The position numbers were made by a program, and so were the translations under genes. From Delphinapterus leucas (lineage: Eukaryota > Chordata > Mammalia > Artiodactyla > Monodontidae), in contig NW_022098004.1 in assembly GCF_002288925.2 (NCBI RefSeq), positions 10,797,182 to 10,861,181 on the forward strand: 64,000 nucleotides of DNA, written 5' to 3'. Below the pieces are notes generated by a model, which saw only the letters and a list, made by a program, of their open reading frames with translations, was not told the DNA's origin and made no database searches. Within the stretch, counting starts at the first letter, position 1, and every line of letters begins with the position of its first letter. Shown here piece by piece: positions 46,285 through 59,275 of the stretch.

Positions 46285-46400
46285 TTAGCCATATTTATGG
46301 AGGTGATCATTTTGCCATGTATACAAATGTTGAATTATTATGTTGTACACCTGAAACTGATACAATGTTATATGGCAATTAGACTTCAATAATAAAAAAG
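46285..46400 (+). mobile_element. L1 3' terminal fragment
   Basis: Sense L1 end (TGTTGTACACCTGAAACTGA) with A-rich tail and near-identical flanks of the form GAAAATRGAARCTCTC. Confidence 0.8.
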
Positions 46401-47815
46401 AAAATGGAAGCTCTCTCTTTTATTGTTGTTCTTTAATAATCTGAAGCTTCTAGTAGGTGTGTGATACAATTTTTTTATAACTGAATAAATGATTCCTCTC
46501 AGTGTCATTTCTATTATAAAAACGATTCAGAAATGGCAATGGCTCCCTTTGGCAGCATTTCAGATGGAGAGAAGGCCTGGAAGAGTAATTAACGGTGTGC
46601 ATTCTGTAATCTAAGGGGTCATCCTCAAATCTGGCTCCCTACTTCATAGACTCATAATCCTTGCTGACACTGGAGCTCTCCTCTGGAAGGCACTTCTCCA
46701 AATTCTGCATCTGACCCTGCTCTCATCCTTGCTTAGCACAATCAGGCCCAAGTTCCTAGCCTGCCCGGGATACAGGGTGGTATTTCCTATTTGCTTTCTT
46801 TCCTCAGAAAACCAATTCAGTGCATGGAACAACAACAACAAAAATGTAGCAGACACAAGCATTTTCATTTGTAGTGGCAAAGTCAGAGATATATGCCTTC
46901 TATAACAATTAGGTTTTTTGTTGCCTTCGATCTTCAGTAATATCTTACACCTTGACATGATTTCTGATGTGACATTTCCCTGTAGAGATGCAAGTTAAGA
47001 CGTTGGTACTGACTTTGCATTTGAGAGGAAGTTGTTACCGCAGCACTTGCAGTTTAGAAGATATAGGAAAATAAGTCATCTTTGCATGATTTATTCGCAA
47101 AGCCCATTATCACAAAATGCCCCTGATAATTCAGGTTCATATTAAATTTCTGTCATTCAGAGAAAGGACAGTTTGGGCAAATAAGTGCTCATTAAAATTT
47201 ATTTAGAGGGAATATTTTCCATTAGGGTGTTTCATTATTTAAGAAGGAAATAGAAGCCTATGCAGTAATGCATAATGCTCACACCAACATGGCGTTTCAG
47301 ATAAATTACATTTGGATAAGGGTGAATGTGTTTGGGTTTGGAAGGCTGAGTGATTCTAGCAGGTACTGTAGTTGCATAATTATAAGCCAGGTTGAAAGAA
47401 GTTGCTGAAAAACAAGGATGAGCCCAAAGAAATCCACCAACAAGCCAATAAAAAATTATTCCATGCTGGTCTAATTTTTGTTCCTCTTGAAACTGAGGTT
47501 TGGGGCCTCCGTATCGGTGGAGCCGGCTTGTGTGCATTACTGTGAGTCTGTGGGTGGTTAAGAGGCTAGACAGGCAATACAGGGGGTGAGTAGAGAATAA
47601 TGGGCACCCTGAGGAATACCGACCCTAACTCAAGGCACCACACTTCATTATTTTTAAGGCAAAGGAAGGATGGCTGGGGCCAGATGTGGGGTTTGGCTCA
47701 CCAGTGAGCAGCCACGACATTTCAATAACCACACATCTCTCTTAAAGAGCTGCATTTTCACTCACAACTGAGGCTTGATAATATTCTTTCACACAGCCTC
47801 AGGGAGGTTCTCTAG
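46401..47815. other. single-copy DNA
   Basis: No transposon recognised for 1.4 kb. No exon seen. Confidence 0.35.
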
Positions 47816-48168
47816 ATGCCCTCTTTCTGCATCAAGGAGGTCCTTTGTGCAGACGCCTTGGATGATTTCCCTTCCTCTCAAAACAGGCTCTGGTACCACT
47901 TCCATGTGTGTGGGGGGATGTTCCCCACACCAGCCAGCGAATCTTGGGACACCAGCTGCGTGTCTTACAATTCATCTCAATTCAGCTATACTTGGAGACT
48001 ACATCATATTCCACGAGTTAAGTGTTCAGTCCTACAAGACTGTCTGATCAGGCCTCCCAAGGTGGCTGCTGTCTTGCTTTCTGTACCTCCCCTGCTTCAC
48101 CTATACTCTACTCACGTGACCGACCTTCCTACGTACTTACCCCTGCCCCAGCTAGTGATTGTTCTAAT

Positions 48169-48381
48169 CTTTTTTTTTTTTTTTTTTTTGCGGTACGCGG
48201 GCCTCTCACTGCTGTGGCCTCTCCCATTGTGGAGCACAGGCTCCGGACTCGCAGGCTCAGCGGCCATGGCTCACGGGCCCAGCAGCTCCGCGGCATGTGG
48301 GATCTTCCCGGACCGGAGCACGAACCCGTGTCCCCAACATCGGCAGGCGGACTCTCAACCACTGCGCCACCAGGGAAGGCC
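48169..48381 (-). mobile_element. CHR-2 SINE
   Basis: Antisense, target duplication TGTTCTAAT at 48160-48168 and 48382-48390. Confidence 0.93.
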
Positions 48382-48390
48382 TGTTCTAAT

Positions 48391-48735
48391 ACTTAGATTA
48401 GAACATCTCCACCTGTTAGCTTATCAAAGGGGCCAGGAGGGGCCTCGTGCCCCTTTGCTAGTTTCCCTGGTAACCGGTGAGCCCGCCCGATGTCAATTCT
48501 CCCTATAACTAGGAACCTCCCTCTCCCCTGGGAGCGAAGACTTCTGGCACATCCTGCATGCCGCCGGAAGCACACGGTGCGATGTTGCTCTAGGACCTTG
48601 CTGCAGATGTGTAAAGTCCCTCTAACCATTAAACCACTGACGTCTCTGCCTCTGACTCCAGGCTCTTTCTTTCGTCTTAGAGCTGGGTAAGCACCGACCT
48701 TGCAGGCCTGCGGGGTGCAGCCCAGCAAACACTCC
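48391..48735 (+). mobile_element. probable endogenous-retrovirus LTR
   Basis: LTR-like organisation: GC-rich core, TATA-like CTATAACTAG, an ATTAAA near 48632, a TC-rich segment and an end in CAGCCCAGCA. Family not identified, and no coding interior is seen beside it. Confidence 0.45.
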
Positions 48736-48799
48736 TCTCCCTCCCTCTTCCCCCTTCCCGCCCACTTCAGATGCAAGTTGCAAGGCCAGTTGGTTATCT

Positions 48800-49370
48800 G
48801 TGCTTCTGACCTACTGGCTAGAAATCAGGGGTTCCCAAGAGCCCCTCCTTGGGTTCAATTAATTTGCTAGAGTGGCTCATTGATTTTATGAGAAACATTT
48901 TACTTACTAGATGAGCAGTTTATTATAAAAGGGTGTAACTCAGGAATAGGCAGATGGAAGAGATGCACAGGGCAAGGCGTGTGGAAAGGGTGTGGAGCTC
49001 CCAGGACCTCTCTAGGCCTGCCATTTTCCCAGAATCTCCACCTGTTCACCAACCTGGAAGCTCTCCAAACCCTGTCCTTTTGGGGGTTTATGGAGGCTTC
49101 ATTACATAGGCAGAGGCACATAGGCACGATTAATTAAATCATTGGCCATTGGTAATTGGTTCAACTTCCAGCCCATTGTTCCCTTCCCGGAGGTTGTTGG
49201 TGGTGGGGGGATACTGAAAATTCTGACCCTCTATCACGTCATTGGTTCCCCTGGCAACTAGCCCTCATCCCTAAGTTACCTAAGGGCTTTACAAAAGTCA
49301 CCTCACTGACATAGTAAAAGACACCTTTATCCCTCTTATCACGGGAAATTCCAAGGCTGAAGACCAAATA
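48800..49370 (-). mobile_element. ancient LTR remnant, antisense
   Basis: The segment with AATTAATTTGCTAGAGTGGC, GGAAGCTCTCCAAACCCTGT and AAATCATTGGCCATTGGTAA is a common mammalian LTR type. Family name uncertain. Confidence 0.5.
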
Positions 49371-49385
49371 CATATTTGAAGAACC

Positions 49386-50280
49386 TCAATTAATACCAAG
49401 CCAAACAACTACAGAGAGCACCACACCCAAGTACATTATATTCAAACTGCTGAGCGCCAAAGATAAAGAGAAAATCTTAACAGTGGTTGCGCTAGCTGTG
49501 CGTTTTGTTGTTGCTCTGGTTACCCTCAGTGGACCACCAGCTTTGAATTCTTCCAGCTTTGCCTTGTGCTTGAGATGGGGACAGGTTACCAGAGGTTTTC
49601 TCCATGTTCTTATGCTCCCCCACCCCCTCAGCTTTAGGCTTTCCCTCTGAGGCAGAACCTCAGAGATCATTGTTCTGCATGCTCTTGCCCCGTTCTGTGT
49701 GATCGACAGTTGATCTTTGTAATTGATCCTCACTGGCCCCATTGAGGTGCGAAAGGGTATTCTCTGGTTTTCCTTCTTAAGCCTCAATCTTAGGCTTCTG
49801 TTGTATTCCTGGGGCTCACTGGTGGAGGTTACTCAGTGATTCTGCCACTCCTGCAAAAATAGAGAATTTCTAATGATCTGAGCCCACATGGTTTCCTGAG
49901 ACTCTCCGAACAATAGTGTGAGTTGAACCCTCCTTCCTTTCCTTTGCTGCAGTGGGTCTTTGCCTGTGTTCTAAGTTTGGCAGTTCTTGCCACCCTTTCC
50001 TCAACAGCTTAATGCTTTTGTTCCATGGAGGAGGACGATCTGGGTGGGGATTTAGGCTTTCTGAACCACCCTGTTCTTCATCTTGCTTCTGATGTCCATA
50101 AAGAATAACCTGTGAGTTGGTACAAACACCCTTTATATCTGAATCTCCCAGGGGTTCTATACGCTCACACTTGCCTAAACTGGTCTTCAGCAAGTTGTTA
50201 GAATTTTTAGCTGAAATCTTCCCCACTTGTGTGGCATATGTGGCTTGACTTGGTGAAGAAAGTAGAATAATCTTACTCAA
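49386..50280 (-). other. two consecutive minus-strand open segments, unidentified
   Basis: Frames 50280-49870 (136 codons) and 49787-49386 (133 codons) lie in series with a short break. The first is Lys/Gln/Ser-rich without domains I recognise. No introns, signal peptide or clear poly(A) tail. Could be a decayed retrocopy or chance. Confidence 0.25.
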
Positions 50281-52329
50281 GGCAAAGTGCTATCTGTATC
50301 AAGCCTTTCTCTGATTCCGGGGAGTGATGCTAGGCAGCTACTGTTTTTAGGTAGTTCCTTTTCCGTGAGCAGAGGGCTGTGGCTCCAAGCTGTAGATAAA
50401 TTCCTAAAACTGTATATTTATGTTATGATTTAGCAAATTATGTACTCTTTAAGATTAAATGTGGTAATCCATTAAATTCCCTATGAAACTTCATAACCTG
50501 TGGATACATGCAGAGCAGAAGGAATCTTCTCAGACCCTAATTAGGCACGTGTGCATTCAATAAGTTACCCCAAATTGCAACTCACACAGGCTAGAGCACG
50601 GCAACTGATCTTTCTGGGGGAAATGTATTTGTAAGATTTACTCTGAGGTCCAAACTTTAGAATAAGGGGAAAGTACTTATCCTGGGAGAAGAGGGATCCC
50701 TTTCAGTACATTACCAGGACTTGTTGGCCGCTTATATAATAGCCATTACCCCCATTTTGCTTTTTAAATATCCCAGATTTTTCTCAGGTACCCACCTTCT
50801 TTGTTATGGTGAAGTTTAATCACATTAATTTCCCGTGCTAGGAATGGGTTTAGGAACAGACTTAGGAAAAATTATGACCCAGGAGGTGAGGGTTGTGTGT
50901 GTGTGTGTGTATGAGGCAAAGGACTGCTGGGTGGGTTGCTAAGATTTATTTTTTGGAGGGGACATTGTGACAAAAGCCCTTCTTTAACTGGATTTTGTTG
51001 GCTGACACCAAACAAACAGGGTGGTGGCAGCCAATCTATGTTGTAGAAGAGCAGGAAGAGAGAAAGAACCTAGCTCCTTGATAATGTCATTGAGACACTA
51101 AAATACAAATAAAGCCACCATATAAATAAGCAATATAAATAACTAATGAAATGATAGTATAGGTAACTTTAAAATACGAACCAACATTCTAATTTAATTA
51201 AAAAGTATCTTATTTCCTGTAATAGTCAAATGAAGATATATCCTTAGTGTGAAAGATATATATAATATAAAAGTATATGGACTTAAATGTGGACCTTTCT
51301 CTTTACCACAATCTTCCTTTCCTGGGCCTGATCTTACTTCCTGAGAGGTAACCAAGGACCATTGTTGGGTATGTATTCTTTTCACTTTTTTACATTGTAC
51401 TTAAGTACTAATGTATGCTTACATTTGCCTATATAGTTTTATTTTACAAAATGGAATCATAGCACGTGTCTTCAATGGGATTTTTTTCATTTAATTTTAA
51501 CGTCTTTAGGTTATATTTCCTAGTCATCATGTACAGTGTATATCTGTGTACATATAAAAGCAATTTAGTAAGACAGACTTCTAGAAGAGGGCTTGCTGTG
51601 TCAGAGGCTGTGCCTGTTTAACTTTTGGCTGATATGACCAGATTGCTATCTGAATCAGCTTTAGCAAGTTATGCTCTCACCAAAAGTGTATGGGAAAAAC
51701 CATTCTATATTTCCTGGAAAAGTTTTTGGAGGGCAAAAGACGATCAAACTAATAAGCTGTTTTGTGATAGGTATCAGATTTTACCTTTTTACACTCTTTG
51801 ACACAGCCATTCCACTTCTAGAAATTAATCCTACAGATATATTACATAGGTAGATAAAGATAAAAGAATGGCAGATACAGCAGTACTCATAATCTTGAAG
51901 AATTAGGGACAACTCAGTGTCTGGCAAAAGGCAAGTCGTTCAATGAATTTTGATACAAGAGACTGTGTGCTTGACAAGAGACATTTAATATGTCAAATAA
52001 CCACCCAGCTCAGGGAATATATGTTCAAAGATCACAACCTGAAAATCTAATGGTTTAGTTCCAGCTGTCTTGGGACAGCTCCATAAACATTTACCCCACT
52101 GGTAAAAGGTTAAGATCTAGCAAATGAGGCAACAAAATACAGGACTTCAAATTTATATTCTCACGTGTTTTATTGTAATTTATTTAAAAGACAAAAAATA
52201 AATAAACTGACCTCAGGCTTTAAAAAATGAGTATCAAAATAAACCAACACAAATTAGGAAGAAAAGTTAATTGACATGAAAGCTATGAAAATTTAAAGCA
52301 GAAGTGCAAGCAGAAATGTTTGACAGGAT
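50281..52329. other. AT-rich unassigned DNA with old LINE traces
   Basis: 51440-51900 has faint LINE-like sequence in both orientations. A TG run lies at 50892-50912. Confidence 0.3.
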
Positions 52330-52830
52330 ACATGAAATTGTAGCAGATAACCTCCAGCCCCACCCAGTATCCATACCTGTCCTTTTATCCAGGAATAGAA
52401 GTTTGATTTTTTTTTTGAGCTGGAAATCTACTCAGGCTGCATTCCTAGCACTCCCTTGCCTCATACTGTGGCTCTATGATTAATTCAGGCAGGTGATACA
52501 TTAACAAAAGTATGGTCAGGAACTTCTGGGAAGGCTAATAAGGGGGCAGAATTACTGGTGAAGTGATTCTTTTATCTTTCCCTTCTTCTGCCTGCTACTG
52601 GCCAGAAACACGAATCTGATCATTAGAGCACCACAGTTGTTGTGAATGATAAGATCACAAGAATGGAAGCTAGGCTGGGGAATCACAGCTTGAAGACTGT
52701 GTCTGGGTCCCTGATGATGCCAGAGTGCTAACACAACATTCCCAGGCTGCACACCTCTGGACCTCTTTTACATGAGAGAGAAATGAACTTTTTCTTGTTT
52801 AAGACACTGTTCCTTAATTTTTTTTGTGAT
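52330..52830 (+). mobile_element. LTR-like ancient repeat
   Basis: The end (CTTTTTCTTGTTTAAGACAC) resembles the 3' part of a mammalian LTR of the MaLR style. The rest is decayed. Confidence 0.35.
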
Positions 52831-52899
52831 ATATAACATGTTCTATGTTACATGATACAGAATACACATTTTTGTTTAAAAAGAATCATAGAATAAAAA

Positions 52900-54000
52900 A
52901 GGAAATTCCTGGCAAACGTAATTAAGAGGGAGCGAGAGAAAGAGAAAATAAATGTACAATGTTAATAATGAGATACATTACAGAAAAGCTTAAAGATTTA
53001 TATTAAAGCATCTTGTACAAACTCATGATAATAAATTTGGAAACTGAGAGAAAGGGACAACTTATTATCAAAACATAAAATATCCCATTTGACCCAAAAA
53101 TGATACAGAAAATTTGAACAGACCAATAACCATAGCTGAATTCAGTGGCAGGCTCAGATGGTTTTACTGCTGAGTTTAATCTCAGTTCATAGATCATGTA
53201 ATTCCTATGCTATTTAAATAATTGCAGTCCACAGAAAGAGATGAAAGACCCCTAATTCATTGTATAAAGTATCATAAAGATAGCACACCAGAGAAAATAA
53301 GATGAATTTTGATTACAAGTATAGAAGCAAATATTTCAAATAAACTATTGGAAGTCTGAATCCAGCTACCCATTTATAAAATTATGATATAAACAAATGG
53401 GATTAATTTCAGTAATGCAAGGACTTCAGAAACAAGAACTTTATCAACATATTTCATTATACCAACAAACTAAAGGACATCAATAGATGTTGAAAAGTTA
53501 TTCAGTTAAATACAGAGCTACTGTGAATAACTGCAAAGAGTTGGATTAGAAGAAAGTATTTAAACGCTATTTACTAAAATAACCAGTGATATATTTTTAA
53601 AAAATTGTTTATTTTATTTATTTATTTTTGGCTATGTTGGGTCTTCGTTGCCCGTGCGCGGGCTTTCTCTAGTCGTGGTGAGCGGGGGCCACTCTTCATT
53701 GCGGTGCAAGGGCTTCTCGTTGTGGTGCCTTCTCTTGTTGCCGAGCATGGGCTCTGGGCGTGCGACGGGCTCAGTAGTTGTGGCTGCTGGGCTCTAGAGA
53801 TCAGGATCAGTACTTGTGGCGCATGGGCTTAGCTGCTCTGCAGCATGTGGGATCTTCCTGGACAGGGGCTCGAACCCGTGTCCCCTGCATTGGCAGGTGG
53901 ATTCTTAACCATTGTGCCACCAGGGAAGCCCCAACCAAGGATATTCTAAAGGGTAAAATATTAGTGTCATTTACCATTAAAAACTGGAATCAGCACTGCT
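52900..54000 (+). mobile_element. old L1/HAL1-like remnant
   Basis: Sense ORF2-type sequence (Ala-Glu-Phe-Ser-Gly near 53140) interrupted by the SINE at 53593. Confidence 0.55.
53593..53932 (-). mobile_element. long CHR-type SINE
   Basis: Antisense, imperfect target duplication AACCAGTGATAT/AACCAAGGATAT at 53581-53592 and 53933-53944. Confidence 0.92.
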
Positions 54001-54009
54001 CACTTCGCA

Positions 54010-54150
54010 TATTCCTTAATTTTCACTTTAGCCCTTTGAGAAGGAGACTTAATATCCTCGTTTTTAAGGTGGCGAAAGTGAGGCTGAAAGCGGCTAGGGT
54101 AATTTACTCTAGCTAGTTAGCAGGTAGTCAGGTTTTGCACTCAGGCAATC
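54010..54150 (-). mobile_element. MIR SINE
   Basis: Antisense MIR features next to the CpG-rich block. Confidence 0.5.
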
Positions 54151-54189
54151 TGGTGCAGGGAATTTTTTCTTTGTCCTGCATCTAAGCCT

Positions 54190-55130
54190 GTTTATTTGCT
54201 TTCCCCTGACCTCTGCCAGCAGCTTCGCCCGCAGCTTCTGGAACCCAGGAGGCCCGGCCGCCCACTGCAGAGCCACGACATTGAGGTCCACGGGGGTGTC
54301 ACGGTCAGGGGGTCCACCACTTCCTTCCGAATCAGCCTGTCATACCAGCAAGGGTGGCCACGGCGCCCGGCACGGCGTCGTCCGGGCCGGCGCGGGTCAC
54401 GGCGCACACGTCACTCACCGCGCATGCGCCGGCCGACGGGGTCCACGAGGTCGCCAAGTGCAGCGGGAAGCGAGTCGTAGGCCAGACGTGAGCCTTTTCT
54501 CCCCCCGCGTGGGGCCTATCACGATGCGCGACGGCTGCGACAGCTGCTCTAGCTCGGTTGTGTACAGTCTCATAAAACCTTGGCCTCGGGGGCCAGACGG
54601 AGCCGGAAGCTGGCAGCGCCTTGTCCTTGCCTGCGGGCTGCCCTAGGCCTGGTGGGGCGTCACCCGGGAGGCTCCCCGAGGCGGCCCTGGGCGTGCGGGG
54701 GTTGAGGAGCCTCTCACGGTGACCGCCTCCTTCTCCAGAGAGCCCCACGCCCAGTCGTCTGCTTCGGCCACTGCGGCGCTTTCTGCTGCTCGCACCGCGC
54801 GCCCCGCAGCCTCTCGCAGGCCTGTGTCCGCCAGGCGATCTCCTCCTTCCGGTGCAGAGGTACCTCGCATTGGCTCACGCTCATCCAGGAAGCCATCTGC
54901 GGGGACCAAGGGGTCCTGGCAGGGCTGCGGAGACCGGCAGCAGCATCAGGTCCTTGACAGCACCCCGGCAGAGGAATGCTCCGGGCTCCATAGCCTGAGG
55001 CCGCCGTGTCCTCGTTCTCACGGTGAGTGTAGACGGCCCCTGCCGTGCAGTTCTTCCTGTGTCTATTGACCCTCACAGTCGCCTCTTCTTTCCTTCCTGG
55101 CTTTTCCAACATCGCCCCTCCCGCCGGAAA
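54190..55130. other. CpG-rich block: CpG island or GC-rich retrocopy
   Basis: Dense CpG (for example around 54360-54500 and 54770-54850) in an otherwise AT-rich, CpG-poor window. Long frames are open on both strands but only in part, as expected from GC richness. Minus-strand segments such as Leu-Ile-Arg-Lys-Glu-Val-Val-Asp-Pro-Leu look protein-like but change frame. No gene identified. Confidence 0.45.
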
Positions 55131-55649
55131 GGAACCAGAGAATTAGGTCTCCTATTAATTCAGCCAGCTCTCTTTGGATTGGTGTTTTCATGCCGTGTCT
55201 TTTTCCAGCCTTTTCCTGTTTATCTGTTCCCTCTGTTGAAAGTTGGTATTTTGTGGGTGACAGATAGTTCTTTATTTTAAAATTCGGTTTGACAGCCTCT
55301 TTTACTTGTAGTGTTTACACAATTTATATTTAATGTTATTATTGACATGGTGGGATTTAAATCTGCCATCTTGCCTTTTGTTTTCTATTTGTCCCACCTG
55401 TTTTTGGATCCTTTCCCCCTCTTTCCTGCCGTCTTTGGGGTTAATAGAGTATTTTTTTAAATGCTGTCGTTTTGATAAGCTCACTGTGTATCCAGATGAA
55501 TAAACTCTTGGTCTTCCTTATGAAAGAGTTGTTTCTCCAATAGTGCAAACTATCTGTCTGGATAAAGTGAATTGCAAGAATTTTCTGAAGGTAATAGTGA
55601 AGTTCTTTCTTAGGTTGCTGTCTTATCTTTCTGCACTAGGCTCTGCTGG
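55131..55649. other. unassigned
   Basis: No recognisable feature. Confidence 0.3.
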
Positions 55650-56110
55650 AGCAAATAGTTAATGCTATGTTTGACACAGGTCATCTCAGCTCTCAGAACA
55701 AATATTTAAGTTTAATTTATCCACAGAGTAAGAGAATGGATGAAGCATGGCATTATTACACTCTTGAATATTTTACAGCAGTGAAAATTAATGTAGCCAA
55801 AGGAATTAGCATGAAAATGCTGAATCTCAAAAACAGTGAAAAGAAAGCAAGTTGTTAATGATTACATACAGTATGAAATCATTCATGTCAGTTTAAGAAC
55901 AGATAAGTAGTCAAATTACAAATCAAATAAAACAGGAACGATGAAAACAAAATTCAGAAGAGTTCCTTGCCCCTTTTCCCACAAGATAAAATAAGAGAAG
56001 GCAGTGATCAGGGAGTGTCCCAGTGAGAGTTTCAATAGTTCTGTCCATTTGTTAAGGTAAATGGACTATTCATGGTTCTTTAACTTATACACGTGCAAAC
56101 TCTGTATACA
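55650..56110 (+). mobile_element. old L1 ORF2 end, sense
   Basis: Translation at 55735 onwards resembles the Tyr-Thr-x-Glu-Tyr-Phe block of L1 ORF2, followed by 3' sequence. Confidence 0.6.
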
Positions 56111-57894
56111 TTATATATATTTTTATTTTTAGAAATATATTCATTTTAAGAATGCAAAATACGAAGCTTTCGTGGTACTGAAAACATGCAGTCATCCTCT
56201 TCCCTTGTTTCATCAGATATCAGCAGGCACGCAGTCACCAGTAAACCGAGGTCTTTTCAGGTTGCCTCCACACTCCAGCCCTCAGTTTTATCTGCAAGAC
56301 AGGGAGAAACTGTTTTTATGACCACTAAAGTTCCTTACAGATAAATAAAATGCTTTGGTTTTATAACGGTATTTGAACCTGCCCCCCCTGGAATCAGAAT
56401 GTATCATTACTCGATTTTAATCTTTTTTTTTTTTTTTTTGGAGCAGCAGCTAATGCAATGTGAACAAGAAATATTTACAATAAATATTGGGGAAAAGAGA
56501 CATGTTGGTGACGTGATTGTAAAGTTAAAAAGCCCATAAAGCTCTATAAAATATGAGAATTAAGAAAAGAATTTGATAACGTAGTGAAGGAAATCATGAA
56601 GTGCCGAGTGCTGAGGGTGCTTTCTATGATAAGTGCTAAGAAGAAAAAAAGAGTAAGATGTTGTGTAAGAGATTGTGAAGAGGCTAGCTGAGAGGGATCA
56701 AAGAAGGTGTCTCAGAAGAGGTGACATTTTAGCAAGACCTTGAATGATTAGACTTGTGTTGACCTGAGATGCAGGATGAGTGTCAAATGTTACACCTTGA
56801 GGTACCCCCAGTCGGCGACGCATGGTTTCAGGAAAGGAGGTGGTGATAGCTTTAAAGGACCTGAAGGACAGAACTTTTTCCAGGGGCACGTTGGAAGGTA
56901 CTGGCAGGAGTCCGCGAAAGGAGCTTACTCTGCATGGTCATAGGCAGAGAACGTCTTGTCCAGCTTCCAACCATTCTGCTGTTCCTGATGGGCTGGCCGA
57001 TGGTGAGCCAGGCCAGGAGCTGGGAATGGCTCTTTACAGATCTCAGATTTATCCTCATTTTGGGGGAAGAACAAACCCTTCTACCCAAGCCTGCTGGTTT
57101 TGGATATGTTGGAAACATTCTTTTCCTGCAAGGGAGAGGAAAAATTCCAACAGCCAAACATGACCAAGGCAAACTCTTTGTCCAACAAAGAAGGTTTACT
57201 GACTTACTGCAACAGGGCGGGGACTGGGGGGGGTATGCTAGTGAACTGGGAAGTGTCTCTTGATAAGAAGGAGCCGGGAGGGTCTTTTTAAACTGAGGCT
57301 TGTGCTTGTGTTAAATGATTCTTAGGAAGGGTTAGAGGCAGCAGGAATCATCTCCGAGTTACTTGCTACCATGGAGAGGTGGAAGTTGCAAAGCTGGGCT
57401 AGGGACATCTTTTGTGAGAAACCAGTAGCCCTCAAAGAAGAGGGTCATTATGATACTCTACGGCCGCAGCATGACCTTTGGAGAAATATTCTTTAATGTT
57501 AACTTTGCAGTTGGCTTTATTGTGTCTGTTATCAAAATCTGCTTAATGGCAGGCCTGATATTTAATACCTCAGAGGAAAAGTGTCCGTAACATCTTGAGG
57601 AAATCAGGGGTGTGATCAATAGTGTTTTTACCCCGTTGTACTTGAAGTGCAGAATAAACCCACAGAATAGCCACAGGCTGGCTTAAGTTGGACCAGGTAT
57701 CTTCCATCCAAGGCATCTGCCTTGGCCCTAGTTAGGAATAGAGTCTGAATTGAAATGGCCTATTTTGCTGAACTGCAAAGTGAATCTAAATACTTATATT
57801 TTTATTGAACCAAAAAAATTTTCCCCAAAAACTATTACTCAAGGGAAAACAACCTAACAAACCAGTTCAAATGAAAATGTGACCAAGCTAACTT
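56111..57894. other. unassigned, partly ancient-repeat-like
   Basis: 56590-56760 and 57120-57300 have repeat texture (the latter LTR-like). Overlapping open frames at 56.8-57.3 kb on both strands show no domain. Confidence 0.3.
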
Positions 57895-59052
57895 TTTTGT
57901 TTTTTATTTCTTTATTATTGTAAAAACACATAACATTAAATTTGCCATCTTCACCATTCTGAAGTGTACAGTTCAGTAGTTTAAAGTATATTCACATTAT
58001 TGTGTAAAGTATATTTACATTATTGTGTAAAATTCAGATCTCTAGAACTTTATCATTTTGCAACACTGAAACTCTACATCTGTTAAACACTACTTCCCTC
58101 CTCCCCTCCCCTCAGCCCTTGGGAACTACCTTTCTGTTTTCTGTTTCTATAATTTTGACTCTTTTAGATATTTCATATGAGTGGACTTATATATTTATTT
58201 GTCTTTTTGCACCCGACTTATTTCATTTAGCATAAATGTCCTCGGGGTTCATCCATGTTGTAGCCTGATAGGATTTCCTTCCTTTTTAAGGCTGCGTAAA
58301 ATTCAATCTTATGTATATACCACATGTTTTTATCCATTAATCTGTTGTGGGAATTTGGGTTGCTTTCACCTCCTGGCTGTTGTTAATTATGCTGCAGTGA
58401 ACATGGATGAGCAAATGTCTCTTCAGGATCCTGCTTTGAGTTCACTGTATATATACCCAGAAGTGAGATTGCTGGATCATATGGTAATCCTATTTTTTAA
58501 TTTTCTGAGGAAGCTCCATATTTCCTCCATATGGAAAGCCATTGTTTTCCATAATGGCTACCCCATTTGCATTCCCAACAATGCACAAGGATTCTAATTT
58601 CACATCCTCAATAACACTTATTTTCTTTTGATACTGGCACCCCAGATGGATATGAGGTGCTATTTCATTGTGGTTTTGATTTACATTTCCCTAATTATAA
58701 GTGATGTTGAGCATCTCTTTATGTGCTTATTGGTCATTTGTATATCTTCTTTGGAGAAATGTCTATTAAAGTTCTTTGTCCATTTTTTAAATCAGATTTT
58801 TAGTTTCTTGTCATTGTTGAGTTACATAAGCTTCTTATACATTCGCGATGTTAACCCTTTATCAGGTATATGATTTGCAGTTATTTTCTCCCATTCTATA
58901 GGTACCTTTTCACTCTGTTCATTGTTTCTTTTGACATGAAGAAAATTTTAAGTCTAGTATAGTCCTTTTTGTCTATTTTTAATTTTGTTTCTTGTGCTTT
59001 TGGTATATCATATCCGAGAAATCATTACGAAATCCAGTGTCCTGAAGCTTTT
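57895..59052 (-). mobile_element. older L1, 3' part, antisense
   Basis: L1 3' UTR and ORF2 end in antisense. It resumes at 63504 beyond the young L1. Confidence 0.8.
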
Positions 59053-59275
59053 CCCTTATGTTTTCTTTTTTTAATTTAATTTAATTTTTTAATACAGCAG
59101 GTTCTTATTAGTCATCCATTTTATGCACATCAGTGTATACCTGTCAATCCCAATCGCCCAATTCATCACCCCCCCACCCCACCCCCGCCGCTTTCCCCCC
59201 TTGTTGTCCATATGTTTGTTCTCTACATCTGTGTCTCAATTTCTGCCTGCAAACTGGTTCATCTGTACCATTTTT

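Noticed and set aside
47816..48508. 230-codon plus-strand frame
   Set aside because: Its middle is the antisense CHR-2 SINE, and the flanks belong to LTR-like DNA. No domain.
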